From assembly GCA_028023455.1 (NCBI GenBank), contig JAQFVV010000558.1, positions 318,684 through 382,683 on the forward strand: a stretch of DNA of 64,000 nucleotides. The letters are read 5' to 3'. Below the pieces are notes generated by a model. That model ran no database searches. It was not told the origin of the DNA and worked only from the letters and a program-made list of their open reading frames with translations. Positions within the stretch are counted from its first letter, which is position 1; each line of letters begins with the position of its first letter. Both the position numbers and the translations under genes were made by a program. Positions 45,081-56,323 of this stretch are shown here, piece by piece. This stretch comes from Epiperipatus broadwayi (Eukaryota > Onychophora > Udeonychophora > Euonychophora > Peripatidae).

Positions 45081-45770
45081 AAGAAATAAACATCTACTCA
45101 AATAGAATATGCCAATCCAATTTTCTTTTTTGTTATTTTACAAAGTTGTCTTTTAGTTTCCTAAGCAGAAAACTTTTCTTTCTGAAATATTCAACACCAT
45201 GTCTAAATGTAGCACTCCCATATATTCTATTCTCTGCCATATCTATCCAACAGAAATAATTGGTATTGCAATTCTTTAGAATGTCTTTGAGATAATCTTT
45301 ATAAAGTAGAGAGGGCTTACTTCTTCTATGAAACTCTAGTTCAAGTTAATCATAAAACATCCTTTTAGAAAGTTTTCCATTGTTCATTCATTTTACATGT
45401 CCAATCTGACAAAGATGTGATTTTGCAATAGTGGACTCAATAGTATCACATCTAGCAGACTGAAGAATATATTGATTGGATTTACAATTTTGCCATTGTA
45501 TTTTTAAAGTTTTACAGAGCACCTTTAAATAAAACTTTTCTAATGTTATATTGCACTGACAATGTCCAAGTTTCACATCTTTACAATAAATTGGATAAAT
45601 TAACAATTTTACATACAATTAATTTAGTTGTCCAAGTTTCACATCCATACAATAAATTGAGTAAAATAACAACTTTACATAAAATTAATTTTATTGTCCA
45701 AGTTTCACATCCATACAATAAATTAGGTAAAATAACAACTTTACGTACAATTAATTTAGTTGCAGTACTT
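45081..45770 (-). pseudogene. LINE C-terminal pseudogene with a triplicated motif
   Basis: Minus-strand reading from 45,755 gives VVILPNLLYGCETWT three times (last copy decayed), then after one frameshift LEKFYLKVLCKTLKIQWQNC, RCDTIESTIAKSHLCQIGHV, then MFYD, YKDYLKDILKNCN, and ending WIDMAENRIYGSATFRHGVEYF near 45.2 kb. This is the well-known post-RT region of animal LINEs (YxCETWT, then LRKILKIKWxDK, RWxGHV, YGEL, RYKDxLK, WExxAxDR). Only about one frameshift and three stops over some 180 codons, so it decayed recently compared with its neighbours. It is cut off on its 5' side by the TTA/TTG microsatellite at 45,805. Confidence 0.85.
45563..45761 (-). repeat. Three-unit, 66-bp tandem repeat inside LINE coding sequence
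   Basis: TGTCCAAGTTTCACATC starts at 45,563, 45,629 and 45,695, period 66 bp (22 codons). On the minus strand each unit encodes the conserved LINE stretch ending LLYGCETWT. The repeat is in frame. Confidence 0.9.
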
Positions 45771-45803
45771 ATTTACCTATAATAAAATATTCTATCTTTA
45801 AAA

Positions 45804-45925
<122 letters not shown>

Positions 45926-46139
45926 CTACAAATATCGCCTTCAACACCAAATTATCACATGTATTTCTTTGAGAATAAATCATGGAATTATAAATATTAA
46001 TTTAAAATATATTGATATAAATATATTAGTGCTCATTATCATTTATAAATATTAATTAAGTATAACCAAACTGTTTGTAATTTTAGAATTTTTCTAAAAA
46101 TACATTTTCTACATTTTCATTGAATTAGGTCATAATAAT

Positions 46140-46400
46140 GTAAGACCTTGTAATATTATTTTTCATTTTCACTACGGAAAAAAAATTTAATAATCGTTTT
46201 TTTTTTTTTTTCAAGGACTCATTATGCCAATAAATCTGACTTAGTTGATAAAATAGAAGTCAATTAATTTTTGTAAGTTCATTTATTTAAATTATTCATT
46301 AAAACTTTATCTACTGAAAATTTACTGAACTTAGGCATTTTATAAATTAAGTCATATTTTTTGTCTATTAGTCTCAAACATTAAAAAGCAAATTGAGACT
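46140..46400. repeat. Repeat G, left part of copy 2
   Basis: Diverged relative of 40,400-40,670; see there. Confidence 0.45.
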
Positions 46401-46423
46401 AGATATTATCAATTTAACGAATA

Positions 46424-46716
46424 ATATTTCTGTAGTGTAATTTTCAATATATCACTCTCATGCAAAGTAGTAACTGGTTTCTATCTGCTTTTAAACCCTG
46501 GGGATGGGTATAATCATAAACATATAATCAAACACAGTATATTTCTGTAGTGTAATTTTCACTACATCACTCTTATGCAAGGTAGTGACTGGTTTGTGAT
46601 GTCTTTGATCAGATATTTATGATTATACTCATCCACAAAGTTTAAAAGTAGATAGAAACCAGTTCTTATCTTGAGTGAGAGTGGTATAATGAGAATTACA
46701 TTATAGAAATAATATC
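46424..46716. mobile_element. Foldback element with two direct and one inverted copy
   Basis: TTTCTGTAGTGTAATTTTCA-TA-ATCACTCT occurs at 46,428 and 46,541 and is inverted ending near 46,712. GGTTTCTATCTGCTTTTAAA (46,476-46,495) is mirrored by TTTAAAAGTAGATAGAAACC (46,641-46,660). Inverted arms are about 95 bp. Non-coding. Confidence 0.8.
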
Positions 46717-46739
46717 CATTAAATGTTTAACTTGTATGG

Positions 46740-47320
46740 CACAGACAGGACTGTGATTGCGCTGTAAAATTTTTAACTACTATCAGTGTAGTGTTGCATT
46801 CAAATTCATTACAAATCGGTATAATATCATTCTAATATGCATAATATACATTTATAATTCTATGGCAGTATGTAATTTGTTTATACTGAATGTTGTTGTA
46901 TATGTAATCAGATGGATTTGAACTCAGGATTTTTTAGCCTATGCATACTCAACTCCATCTCAAACATCTGCTACACATGCGAAAAAGATACGTGATCGCC
47001 TATATATGTATTTCATGCAGAACCACCACTCACCTGTTAAGCCAATCGTAAACTCCCATATATATATACAATCAAGGCTCGGTTTATATTAAGATGGGAA
47101 TGTTTCAAAGTTTAATGGATATATTTTATCTTTGATAGTTATTAAAAAAAAATAAACAGAGAATAATAAACAATTTTTTTTTCACTTCATAGAAAGATTA
47201 AAAAATTTAAATGTAAAAAAAAAAAAGTCTTCGCCCCCTCCCCTCAGGGAAATGTTTTTTATTATATTTTTATGTGCAGTTCTTGTAAATAAAAATTATC
47301 ATTTTTTTTTCATAATAAAA
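46740..47320. repeat. Repeat G, right part of copy 2, with tRNA-like insert
   Basis: 46,775-46,865 and 47,145-47,320 match the sequence to the right of the LINE (42,661-43,000). The stretch between (46,866-47,140) is not in copy 1 and holds a tRNA-like head. Confidence 0.55.
46915..46980 (-). repeat. tRNA-like (SINE head) segment
   Basis: Minus-strand reading has GAGTTCAAATCC (B-box type) about 35 nt after an A-box-like GTTTGAGATGG, bracketed by CAGATG and CATCTG that could form an acceptor-like helix. Loops are not standard, so this is a SINE head or tRNA pseudogene. Confidence 0.45.
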
Positions 47321-48028
47321 GAATTTTGAGCAGGAAATTTTGTCTCGCAATTATTAATAAAATAAAAAGCGTAAAAGTGAGGCGTATGAGAAGAGTATAT
47401 AGTATATACAACTTATAAAAAGATTATTTACGTTAATTTTTTTTTTTAAAAAAGTAGTGAATTACAACTTAGATACAAAACGTAAAGATCATAAAAATTA
47501 TATAGAGAATATAAAAAGAAGATTGAAAAATTAAGCGTGAACTGTGACAAATGACAGAATTAGCTCATATTTGAATTCTCTAAGTTAGAGTTCATATCTT
47601 CAACAATATTGATTCATTAGAATTAAGGTTCAAAATCAAAAATATAATGATTTTAAAACAATCATTCTAATATCACGTGCAGATAAAGTTTTGTTGAAAA
47701 TGGCTCATATACACAAATATATGTATACATGTAAATATTTTCACAACTTTAACATATAAACCATTAGTATTATAATGGCAATTTTTCTGTTTACTAAACT
47801 AAATAAAATCTTAAAGCTAAGTTGTCATTAAGCAGACATTAATTGAAACAAAGAATCAAGCTGAGTCACATGTTTGTTAATTCACAATATCATGAAATAA
47901 ATATTATTGTTAATTAGTAAATCACATAAGTGAACTTGGCTATCTGTTTTCATTGATATCTGCCTGCTTATATTATAGCTGAAGCATTTCAACAATATTA
48001 TTTTTTATATCAAAACTTTATTCTTACA
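47321..48028. other. A+T-rich non-coding DNA
   Basis: No gene recognised. Confidence 0.5.
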
Positions 48029-48056
48029 GTTTCAACTATCCTGCAGTCATCATCAG
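48029..48056 (-). ncRNA. Hammerhead-like motif of the PLE-terminal type
   Basis: Minus strand reads CTGATGA, T, stem GACT/AGTT (closing G-U) with an A-T-rich-flanked loop, then GAAACTGTAAGAATAAAG. The core words CTGATGA and GAAAC are canonical and the TGTAAGAATAAA tail recalls the foldback at 52.2 kb (ACTGTAAGAAAAATAA). One extra base precedes stem II. Stem III and the cleavage site were not found. Confidence 0.45.
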
Positions 48057-48699
48057 AGCTCCCATATCCAAATATATAATTACACAATTAATAAATTTTA
48101 CACGCATATTTATATACATAATTAAATACACAAATAAAACATACAGCTTAAGATGGATTCACCATTGAACTATGTTATCATCATTCATAAAACTCATGCG
48201 CTGTTGTAGTTTTTAACTTACTATCCTCAGTCAATTTTCTTGATATGAGCCTTTTCATAAGCACCTTACAATGATTTAAGTGTCTCTCTTGCCACCAGTC
48301 AATTTCTTGCATTAAGTTGCACATCGGTGTAATTCATATTTTTACTGTCTACTTACACACATGGCAATTCTCATTTTCATCTTGTGTTCAAATTCAAAGT
48401 AGAATAAATTAATAAATGGTTCAAAATTAGTAGACTTGATAATTTTATTTAGGAGCCTTCCATAAGATAATACAATTTCAACATGATAGAATAAGAGGAA
48501 AAATTATTACTGTCAGTAAAAAATCTGGGATATTTGAAATAAAAAAGTGTGTTAAACAAGATGAGTACTAGCTGCAATTTGTTTAATTTTGAATGGATAT
48601 CTAAATGTGACACAGGTTAGATGATGGCATTAATATGAACCAATTTTAGATTTATAGTATGGTGATAAATCTGCTATTTCTTTCCTGTTCAATAGATAA
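48057..48699. other. A+T-rich DNA, may include the decayed start of the next LINE copy
   Basis: No clear frame; nothing else recognised. Confidence 0.4.
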
Positions 48700-49080
48700 T
48701 TTATGGAGTTTTCTTTATATTTTGAATGCAACATAGAAAGACTTCACTTTATAATAAATGTTTAAAATTTTCTGACACTTCATTAGACAATGATGGAAAA
48801 AAATCTTTGACAACTTTTCACTTTGATGCTTATAAACTGATTTACACAAACCAATTTAAATATTTGAGTAGTAGTTCAGATAGAATAGCAGACTTTGATG
48901 TTGAGATGAAACACATACTTTTACTATATGAAATATTTTTCATAGTTATATGATGCCTTCAATTATATTAGTCTATGTAGAGCCTATTACTTTTCCAATG
49001 TATTGTATAAAGATAAGATGTGGATTCTATATTTAATCAATATAGATGCAATAGAAAAAATTTATTTAAGAATTTACCAT
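48700..49080 (+). pseudogene. LINE pseudogene fragment (post-RT region)
   Basis: Plus frame 48,726-48,953 contains YTNQFKYLSSSSDRIADFDVEM, matching the LINE pattern VDxFxYLGSxxSxDxxxDxEI. After a frameshift, SLCRAYYFSNVLYKDKMW near 48.98 kb and INIDAIEKIYLRIYHRF to 49.08 kb fit the following YxAVVLxTLLYxxETW and LExFHLRCLRxIL parts. This is the segment just upstream of the piece on the minus strand at 45.1-45.77 kb, so both come from one LINE family. Interrupted by stops; not functional. Confidence 0.8.
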
Positions 49081-49446
49081 AGGTTTTAAAAACACAATAG
49101 TAAAATCATAAGACCAATTTGTAAACTATTTTGGATATGGTACTGCAGATTCTGTTTACTGTAAAGATGGGACTGTGATGAATTGCACCAAGAAAGTGAG
49201 AGAATATTATCATACTTTCTAAAATATATACATTTTAAAGAAGAAACATCATTTACAATAAAAATGTTTTTTTCTAAAACATTTTAAATAATTTTGATCA
49301 TTTCATTGGCAACATATACTCATGATAAAATATACTAGAGATCTAATGCAAAATGTCAAAATCTTTCAAAATTTAAAGTTTCATCACATGATCACTATTT
49401 CTTATACTCACAAAAGTTATTATTAGCAGTAACAAACTCTCCATGT

Positions 49447-49768
49447 AGTAGTGCCATCTGGTGCAAGTCCTAGCAATCAATGGTTTCAGGAAAGTTTATG
49501 TATAAATCCCCATCATGTGCCTACTTACTCACTATACCCAGACTCTAGGCTTTATAATTAACTAAGTAAATAAATGCTGGTTGCTGGAGGATTGCATTGT
49601 ATCATTAGATCTAGGTGCAGTACTCTCAAATCCAAAACCCCTTATTGATGAAGGCCACAAGCTAGAAACTAATCTGGGGATATTGGATGAGTAGACATTA
49701 GATGTGGATTTTATGCACAAACCTCCTATATCCATTGATTACTAAGGCTTGCACTGGTTGGCACTACT
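49447..49768. mobile_element. MITE-like element with 37-bp inverted ends
   Basis: Left end AGTAGTGCCATCTGGTGCAA (from 49,447) is inverted at the right end, finishing TGCACTGGTTGGCACTACT near 49,768. Interior ~250 bp non-coding. The inner end words recur in the smaller foldback at 58.56-58.67 kb (GTGCCACCTAGT / TGCACTAGGTGGCA). Confidence 0.75.
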
Positions 49769-50121
49769 GTATAGAAAGCAATGTAATGTTTACTGAAATA
49801 GAAGTTTAAATACAGCACTGTAAGTTGTCAAATAAACAAACTAAAAAAAATTGTTCATTATATTTGTGAATGTATTTGTATTTCACAATTTGTTTTATTT
49901 GATTATCATTAAGTCATTAATGTTTTTTGTGCTTTCTTTTTTTATCTCCTAACTTTGGTTTTTTTCCTAGAATTATAAGGTTATATTTTATGAATTGTTA
50001 CTAATAAATATCTTATCTAAGGATGGAAAGTATTTCAGAGTATTTTCCCAAGATTGTAATAGGGAGTTTTAATTTTATTTAGATTAATTTACAAAAATTG
50101 TATAGAATATAAGATTATGCC

Positions 50122-50126
<5 letters not shown>
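49769..50126. other. A+T-rich non-coding DNA
   Basis: Nothing recognised. Confidence 0.5.

Positions 50127-50212
<86 letters not shown>
50127..50212. repeat. (TA)n microsatellite, ~86 bp with one interruption
   Basis: TA run with an AAA interruption at about 50,173. Confidence 0.95.
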
Positions 50213-50216
<4 letters not shown>

Positions 50217-51834
50217 ATTTCTATTTAAGTACCAGTTTATAGAATGTTACAAAAGTGTATTGAGGTTATCAATTTATGTAACCACACAATGAAGTGATTA
50301 TAAAGTCTAATATTCATTATTATTTGAGTTGTTCCATGCCAATTTTTCTGATGCTATTTTATATTAAGTCCAGCTGTTGATGGTGTTTTTGATTGATGTA
50401 ATTTGTTCTTCAACTTGGATGATGGAAAAGATAAAACTGCAGAGATCATCGAAATATTAAAGATGAAATCAAAAGCAATATATAAGTACTAATCTTATAT
50501 ATGAAAATATAAATTTAATATAATAAAAAATATATAATCTTTGAATAATTTTAGTTTATATAATATTAAGTAACAAAATTATTATTTTAGTTCACAAAAT
50601 AATAAATAGTAAAATCATTAAAAATTTAATATTAAACAATTTTCCATTAACAAAAATAATAGAGTAAATAGATACTTTTTCCTCTTTGTAAAGATTATAA
50701 TTTATCATAATTACAATTATGTCTTAATCAAAAATCCAAGAAAGCATATTGAATTTATTAATGTTTTATTTTAACCTGTAGTGCATTTCACAATTATTAC
50801 AAACATTATTAATAAACAAATTTTTGATAAGTATACATAATTTGTTTTAAATGAATTAGAATTTCTAATCTGCATACATAAATAAATAAGAAAGTCAATT
50901 AAATACCAAGTTTTATCAGTGAATTATTTTAAATATAAATTTAGGAGAAATTCTCTTTGTTTTGTCATTCAAGAAGCAATTCTTAATATAAAATTCCCAT
51001 ATTTTTGTTTCTAGAATATTTCTTCCTTTAACAATAAAATTAAGGAGAAAAACTTAAATAATATATTTTCAATATTTTTCTTATAGCTTAAATATATGTA
51101 GATTTTAAGTTTAATATTTAAATAAGGATGACTTGAAAGAAAGTTCCTGTGCAGACAAAGTAATGAGTAATTTTTTAAGAGGATACATTGGAGTGTTGAT
51201 TCTCCATGCAGTAGAGATAAGTAGAGATACTTGAAGTTCTATTGATGCTATATTTTTCTGGCTTTTGTCTATAATTTACAGTGCTATTTTATTATGGCTT
51301 TTTTATCCAATATTATATATTCTGCATATCCTAAGCTTCATCTCAATATAGCATCCTGTGCTAATAAGAGCAAACTTTTAATTATTCTGAATTCAATAGT
51401 TAAGCATCTATCTTATAAACTCTTAAGCCATTTATGAATTTTACTGTCTACGAGATCTTTCCAAGAAATATTTTTGAATAAATAATATGTTTTATTTTGT
51501 TTATATTGTCATGGTTTTTAATTATTACAAGCATAAATATACAGTCATGTTAATTAAATACACTATTGTTTAATAAATAAATTTGGAATGCATGTTTTTC
51601 AAATTCAAAATATTCAAATAATCAAAACATTTTATTTTTGTTTTTTATTTGTAGATCAATTAAATTAAAAATAAAATAAATTACATTCCTAAAAAGTATA
51701 TTGCCTCTACAAGCATTCACAGATTTAATAATTTTTAAAAAATATTTTTATCGTTTTATTATTCAATTTTTTTACTTTATACCTAGTTAACTATAAATTT
51801 ATGATAATCATATTCTATAATGGCACTGCGTTTA
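50213..51834. other. A+T-rich non-coding DNA
   Basis: No gene or repeat recognised. Confidence 0.5.
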
Positions 51835-51925
51835 TATGTAAATGAATGGAACAGGAAGTAACTGAAACTTCCAATGCAGTATTATTGAAAGCTTCTCTTA
51901 CTTCCTGTTCAATTACATATAATCT
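51835..51925. mobile_element. Small foldback, ~27-bp arms
   Basis: TATGTAAATGAATGGAACAG-GAAGTAA (from 51,836) is mirrored by TTACTTCCTGTTC-AATTACATA ending near 51,921. Confidence 0.75.
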
Positions 51926-52127
51926 GACATATACTATTTGCATAAATATAATACAAACTAATTATACTATTAATTAACATAAATAATCAGAAATGTTTGT
52001 ATTTTGTCATTCTCCTCAGAAAACGTAAATTTATATGATTATATGCCAATGGTCATAAAAATATATCTTATCAGAAGTATATTCTCTTATTCTTCTCTTT
52101 TAATTTCTTTGCATATCTTCATATATT

Positions 52128-52374
52128 CATATATATTGCTTATAATACTTCTTTGATATACACTTCAATGCAAAAAAATTTTCTTTAAAAATGTCTTTAT
52201 TTTTCTTACAATTTTGACTGTCCAGCAGTATTCATCAGAGCTTTAGCAAACCTCCTCTGCTCTGATGAAGACTGCTGGACAGTCAAAACTGTAAGAAAAA
52301 TAATTTAGTTTTTTAAGAAAACTTGTTTGCATTGAAGTGTATATGAAAGAAGTATTACAAGCAAAATATATATA
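52128..52374. mobile_element. Foldback with hammerhead-like motifs in both arms
   Basis: Arms about 52,128-52,240 and 52,259-52,374, spacer 18 bp. Outer words TATACACTTCAATGCAAA / TTTGCATTGAAGTGTATA are exact inverted copies. In each arm, read outward, CTGATGA is followed by one base, stem ACTG/CAGT with a CTGGA loop, and AAAA in place of GAAA. No coding potential; probably a solo terminal piece of a Penelope-like or retrozyme element duplicated head to head. Confidence 0.75.
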
Positions 52375-53089
52375 TGAAAAACATATCTTCATAAATATGG
52401 CAGATCTATCATTTTAAATTCTTATCTGTATATTTAAAAACATCTATCATTTGGTTTTAACATTAAAACAATATGCATCCATACATTAAAGTGCTATATT
52501 TTAACTATCACATGACAGCACACATACTACTCAATATACAGACAATTTGAACAGGTGACAAATAACCTAATTTTTAAGAAAAATAATAATCATTAACTTT
52601 GCAAAAGTTATTGTAGCTAATCAGAATATATGCAAGCAATATTAAAGATTTAATTTTCTCTTGTGAAAAATATCTACATTTCTGATTCAATAATAATTCA
52701 GGTATTGCTTGTTCCATATGTTGCCCTGCTACTTGAAATATTTATCTGGACATAAATGACAAAGCAATTACCTCTACTCTGAATCTGATGTCATAAAAGT
52801 GTGTGAAACATATAATACTGTGTAGAGATTATTTAAATTTAAAAACAAAATTATTGGCTTTCTAAATAAAACTAATAAGATTTAGTATGATAATTCTAAA
52901 CTGTTTATGAAGCATTCAAATCTCTATATTATCTAGAAAAAAGTTAGTTTCAGCTGAATTCTATGTACAAATGCAAAAAAGGGTCTAATTTTTGGATACT
53001 GCTTTTCTAAAATGTTTTCATTTTTGATTGGTTTTATGCATATATTTAAATTATAATAAATCTTAAACAGATGGTTGTCATCTGTGCTA
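52375..53089. other. A+T-rich non-coding DNA
   Basis: Nothing recognised. Confidence 0.5.
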
Positions 53090-53500
53090 TCACTGTTTAA
53101 TCATATTACTAGCTCTATGATGTAATATAGACTATGCAGGACATTTTCAAAGCAAAGTGCAAGACAGAAGCTTTGAAAAGATAAGAATGGCTGTCTTATC
53201 TTTCTATCTAAATTCAATTATATAGGCTAATCTAAAGCATTTTGGAATAGGGATGTGAAGGTTGTATCTTCATCACTTTACTTTGATTACATTTATTTAT
53301 ATTATTAACCACATTTAAATTTTCAAATTTACAGCTTGTTAATTTAAATAATTGTAATTTATGCTGTTATTTTCTAGTGCATGTTTTTATTAGTAATTCT
53401 CAATCAAGCGATAATCAGCCATGATATATGCTGTTTAATCATATTACAAGCTCTACATTGGTTATATAGAGAATGCAGGAAACTCTCAAACCAATTAAAC
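53090..53500. repeat. Two copies of family E sequence
   Basis: GTTTAATCATATTAC-AGCTCTA followed by ATGCAGGA-A-T-TCAAA occurs at 53,095-53,150 and 53,430-53,490. Related to the foldback at 43.5-43.8 kb. Confidence 0.65.
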
Positions 53501-53861
53501 TGTGCTAATAAATAATACCAATTGCATTTATTTAAACTATAATAATTATCAAACATTAATCTCTTTTCATATGATACTGAAATACTCCCAAAACTTAAGC
53601 TGAGTCAGGCTACTATTAGCTTGACTCAGCTCAAGATTTTTGAGTATTAAACTATAATAGTAACAAATACAATTAATAATATAGAAATTATATATATATA
53701 TTACAGTAATTATATTTTTTTTAAAAAATAAAATATATAAGTATATGTTTAGTGGTTTATTGTTAAAAGTAGATTGCCTTGACAACAGTTTGAAATTGTT
53801 TATTGTTATTGATATTAGGATTGTTTAAGTGTTAACTAGTTTTTAATTATATATATATATG

Positions 53862-53960
53862 TATTGGCCAGGAACAACTAATCGGAAAGCTGGTTAATTT
53901 TGAATTCTTGCTATGAATTCAAAATTAATTAGCTTTCCGATTAGTTGTTCCTGGCCAATA
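53862..53960. repeat. Near-perfect palindrome, 46-bp arms and 7-bp loop
   Basis: TATTGGCCAGGAACAACTAA at the left end is exactly mirrored at the right end, with GAATTC at the inner stem edges (53,902-53,907 and 53,915-53,920) and loop TTGCTAT. One or two mismatches in the arm. It directly precedes the second PLE and abuts a TA run (53,847-53,860). Confidence 0.95.
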
Positions 53961-54013
53961 CAATGAAAGGTTAGATTCATCACCTAGTAGAAAAAAAAAT
54001 TGTTTACATTGCC

Positions 54014-54045
54014 TTGATAAGGACTCGTAAGAGTTGAAAGCACTT
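54014..54045 (+). ncRNA. Hammerhead-like motif upstream of PLE2
   Basis: TTGATAA (54,014-54,020), an extra G, stem GACTC/GAGTT with GTAA loop, then GAAAGCACTT. Same layout as the motif after the PLE2 stop codon (56,287) but with a different stem sequence, so base pairing, not primary sequence, is kept. Confidence 0.45.
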
Positions 54046-54195
54046 GGAAATAGTATTTGTTTTTATTTATTTATTTATATTAAACTCTGTATTAACAATT
54101 GACGAATTGTTATTTTGTATTATTTTTATATTATATACAGAAGTATTATTTTTTAACATTATTAATCATATTTAACTCATTAAACAAATTAACTA

Positions 54196-54650
54196 TTATT
54201 TCATTATGTGCACATATAAATACATCATCAACATATCTACAAATACTTTAATTCCTTTATATTTTATCTGAGACAATATCTTAACCTCATAATTAGAAAT
54301 AAAAAAATTACAAATCTGTGATACCACCGGAAGACCCATTGGCCAACCAAAATTCATTTTATAAAAGCAATCATTAAACCTAACATATATAGTATCATTT
54401 ACAAATCTTAATATTTTAACAATAAAATTCTTAATATTATTATCTATAGATTTTAAAAACAAAGCTCTTTCAATAATCTGTATTGATTCCATACGATTAA
54501 TTGAACAATACATTTCAGATATGTCAAGTGTACACATAACATCATTATTATCAATTTTTATATTTTTAATCCTATTAATAAAATCAAATGGTGATGAAAT
54601 CGTATAATCTCCAAATCCAAGCACATCTTGCATTATTTTTTCAATATATC
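54196..54650 (-). pseudogene. PLE2 left arm: RT fragment that keeps the YVDD box
   Basis: Minus frame 54,633-54,196 reads VMCTLDISEMYCSINRMESI, MNFGWPMGLPVVSQICNFF and SNYEVKIL, the PLE RT motif A and B regions. One missing base near 54,240 then shifts the frame. In the shifted frame RYVDDVFIC is encoded at about 54,213-54,239, so the catalytic aspartate pair is preserved in DNA but not in the main frame. The fragment stops a little after the box, at the arm end. Confidence 0.85.
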
Positions 54651-54820
54651 TACAAGCATTATAATAAAAAACACCCCCAAATCAACATTTACTCTTAATG
54701 GATAACAATTTTTATGCAATTTTACAAGCATTATAATAAAAAAACACCCCCAAATCAACAATTACTCTTAATGGATAACAATTTTTATGCAATTTTATAT
54801 TTGCAAAAATATAAAATTGC

Positions 54821-56230
54821 ATAAAAATTGTTATCCATTAAGAGTAATTGTTGATTTGGGGGTGTTTTTTATTATAATCCTTGTAGATATATTGAAAAAA
54901 TAATGCAAGATGTGCTTGGATTTGGAGATTATACGATTTCATCATCATTTGATTTTATTAATAGGATTAAAAATATAAAAATTGATAATAATGATGTTAT
55001 GTGTACACTTGACATATCTGAAATGTATTGTTCAATTAATCGTATGGAATCAATACAGATTATTGAAAGAGCTTTGTTTTTAAAATCTATAGATAATAAT
55101 ATTAAGAATTTTATTGTTAAAATATTAAGATTTGTAAATGATAATATATATGTTAGGTTTAATGATTGCTTTTATAAAATGAATTTTGGTTGGCCAATGG
55201 GTCTTCCGGTGTTATCATAGATTTGTATTTTTTTTATTTCTAATTATGAGGTTAAGATATTGTCACAGATAAAATATAAAGGAATTAAAGCATATTGTAG
55301 ATATGTTAATGGTGTATTTATATGTGCACATAATGAAATAATAGTTAATTTGTTTAATGAGTTAAATATGATTAATAATGTAAAATGGGTGTTAAATGAA
55401 GAGAAAAAAGATTCTATAAAGTTTTTAGATATATTTATTAAAAGAAATAATAATGTGTTTGATTATAATATGATTTTAAAGCCTGTGGAAATTAGGGGTT
55501 ATATTCCATATAATTCTAAAGTTCATATAAGTCATAAATTAGCTGGTTTGAAGTCATTTTTATTTAGAAATGATTATTTGTGCAAATTTATTAGTGATAA
55601 AATTGAAAATATTAATGTATATATTATTGATATGTTGAATGTTGGTTATGAAAAGAATATTATTTATAATACAATTACAAAATATAATCAAAATAAAAGT
55701 AATAATAAGAAAATATTAAGTAAATTAAAAAGTGATAAATGGATTTCTATTCCTTTTATATCTAATCAACAAGCTAAATTAATTAATAAACTTTATAGTG
55801 GTTTGTGTAGAATTTCTTTTTTCTCTTCAAATAATATAAATGATATGATAAATAACTCCAAAGCCAAGATTTCTAAGTTTGAATTAAGTTCTGTTATATA
55901 TATGTTGGAATGTGGTTGTGGAATAAATTATATAGGGGAATCCAAATGTACATTACAAAAACGATATAATGATCATAAGACATTGTATAAACGTGTACAG
56001 AAAGAAAATATATCTTCAGTAAATATGAATACTCCATCAATTATATTTGATCATAATAAAGCATGTAATCATGGTTTTAAATTTAATAATAGAGATATAA
56101 AAATTATTCAAATTGAAAGGTGTAGTGAAAAATGTAAAATTAAAGAGGCAATGATGATATCTGGATTAGAGGTGGTTTAATGAATAAACAATTGGCTAAT
56201 ATAAAGACAACAGAATCGTGGGAAATTTGA
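54821..56230 (+). pseudogene. PLE2 main copy: RT with GIY-YIG endonuclease, inactivated
   Basis: Reads on the plus strand from LRVIVDLGVFF (54.84 kb) through YNPCRYIEKIMQDVLGFGD, motif A VMCTLDISEMYCSI, and GWPMGLPV. A TAG stop at 55,218 replaces the Gln codon seen in the left arm. The long frame 55,260-56,180 (306 codons) then holds the catalytic box as RYVNGVFI (Asp-Asp replaced by Asn-Gly), the thumb region (KFLDIFIK, RGYIPYNSKVHISHKLAGLK) and the GIY-YIG nuclease (CGCGINYIGESKCTLQKRYNDH at about 55.91-55.98 kb). A one-base shift at the end precedes KQLANIKTTESWEI, stop 56,228-56,230. Canonical PLE proteins use RT to copy RNA and GIY-YIG to nick the target; this copy lacks an N-terminus, has a stop and a dead RT box, but the nuclease looks intact. 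Confidence 0.9.
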
Positions 56231-56286
56231 ATAGATTGAATGATGGGTAATGGAAGTTTTTATTTTTTGTACGTTTGTATTAACAG

Positions 56287-56323
56287 TTGATAAAGATTGT
56301 CAGTGAAACAATTGAAAGCACTT
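56287..56323 (+). ncRNA. Hammerhead-like motif downstream of PLE2
   Basis: TTGATAA (56,287-56,293), extra A, 6-bp stem GATTGT/ACAATT with a CAGTGAA-type loop, then GAAAGCACTT. Same distance from the PLE stop (~57 bp) as in PLE1. Variant core: U3/A8 in place of C3/G8. Confidence 0.48.

Noticed and set aside
44984-45110. Lys/Arg-rich frame as a nuclear protein
   Set aside because: Low-complexity purine tract; no upstream or downstream coding support.
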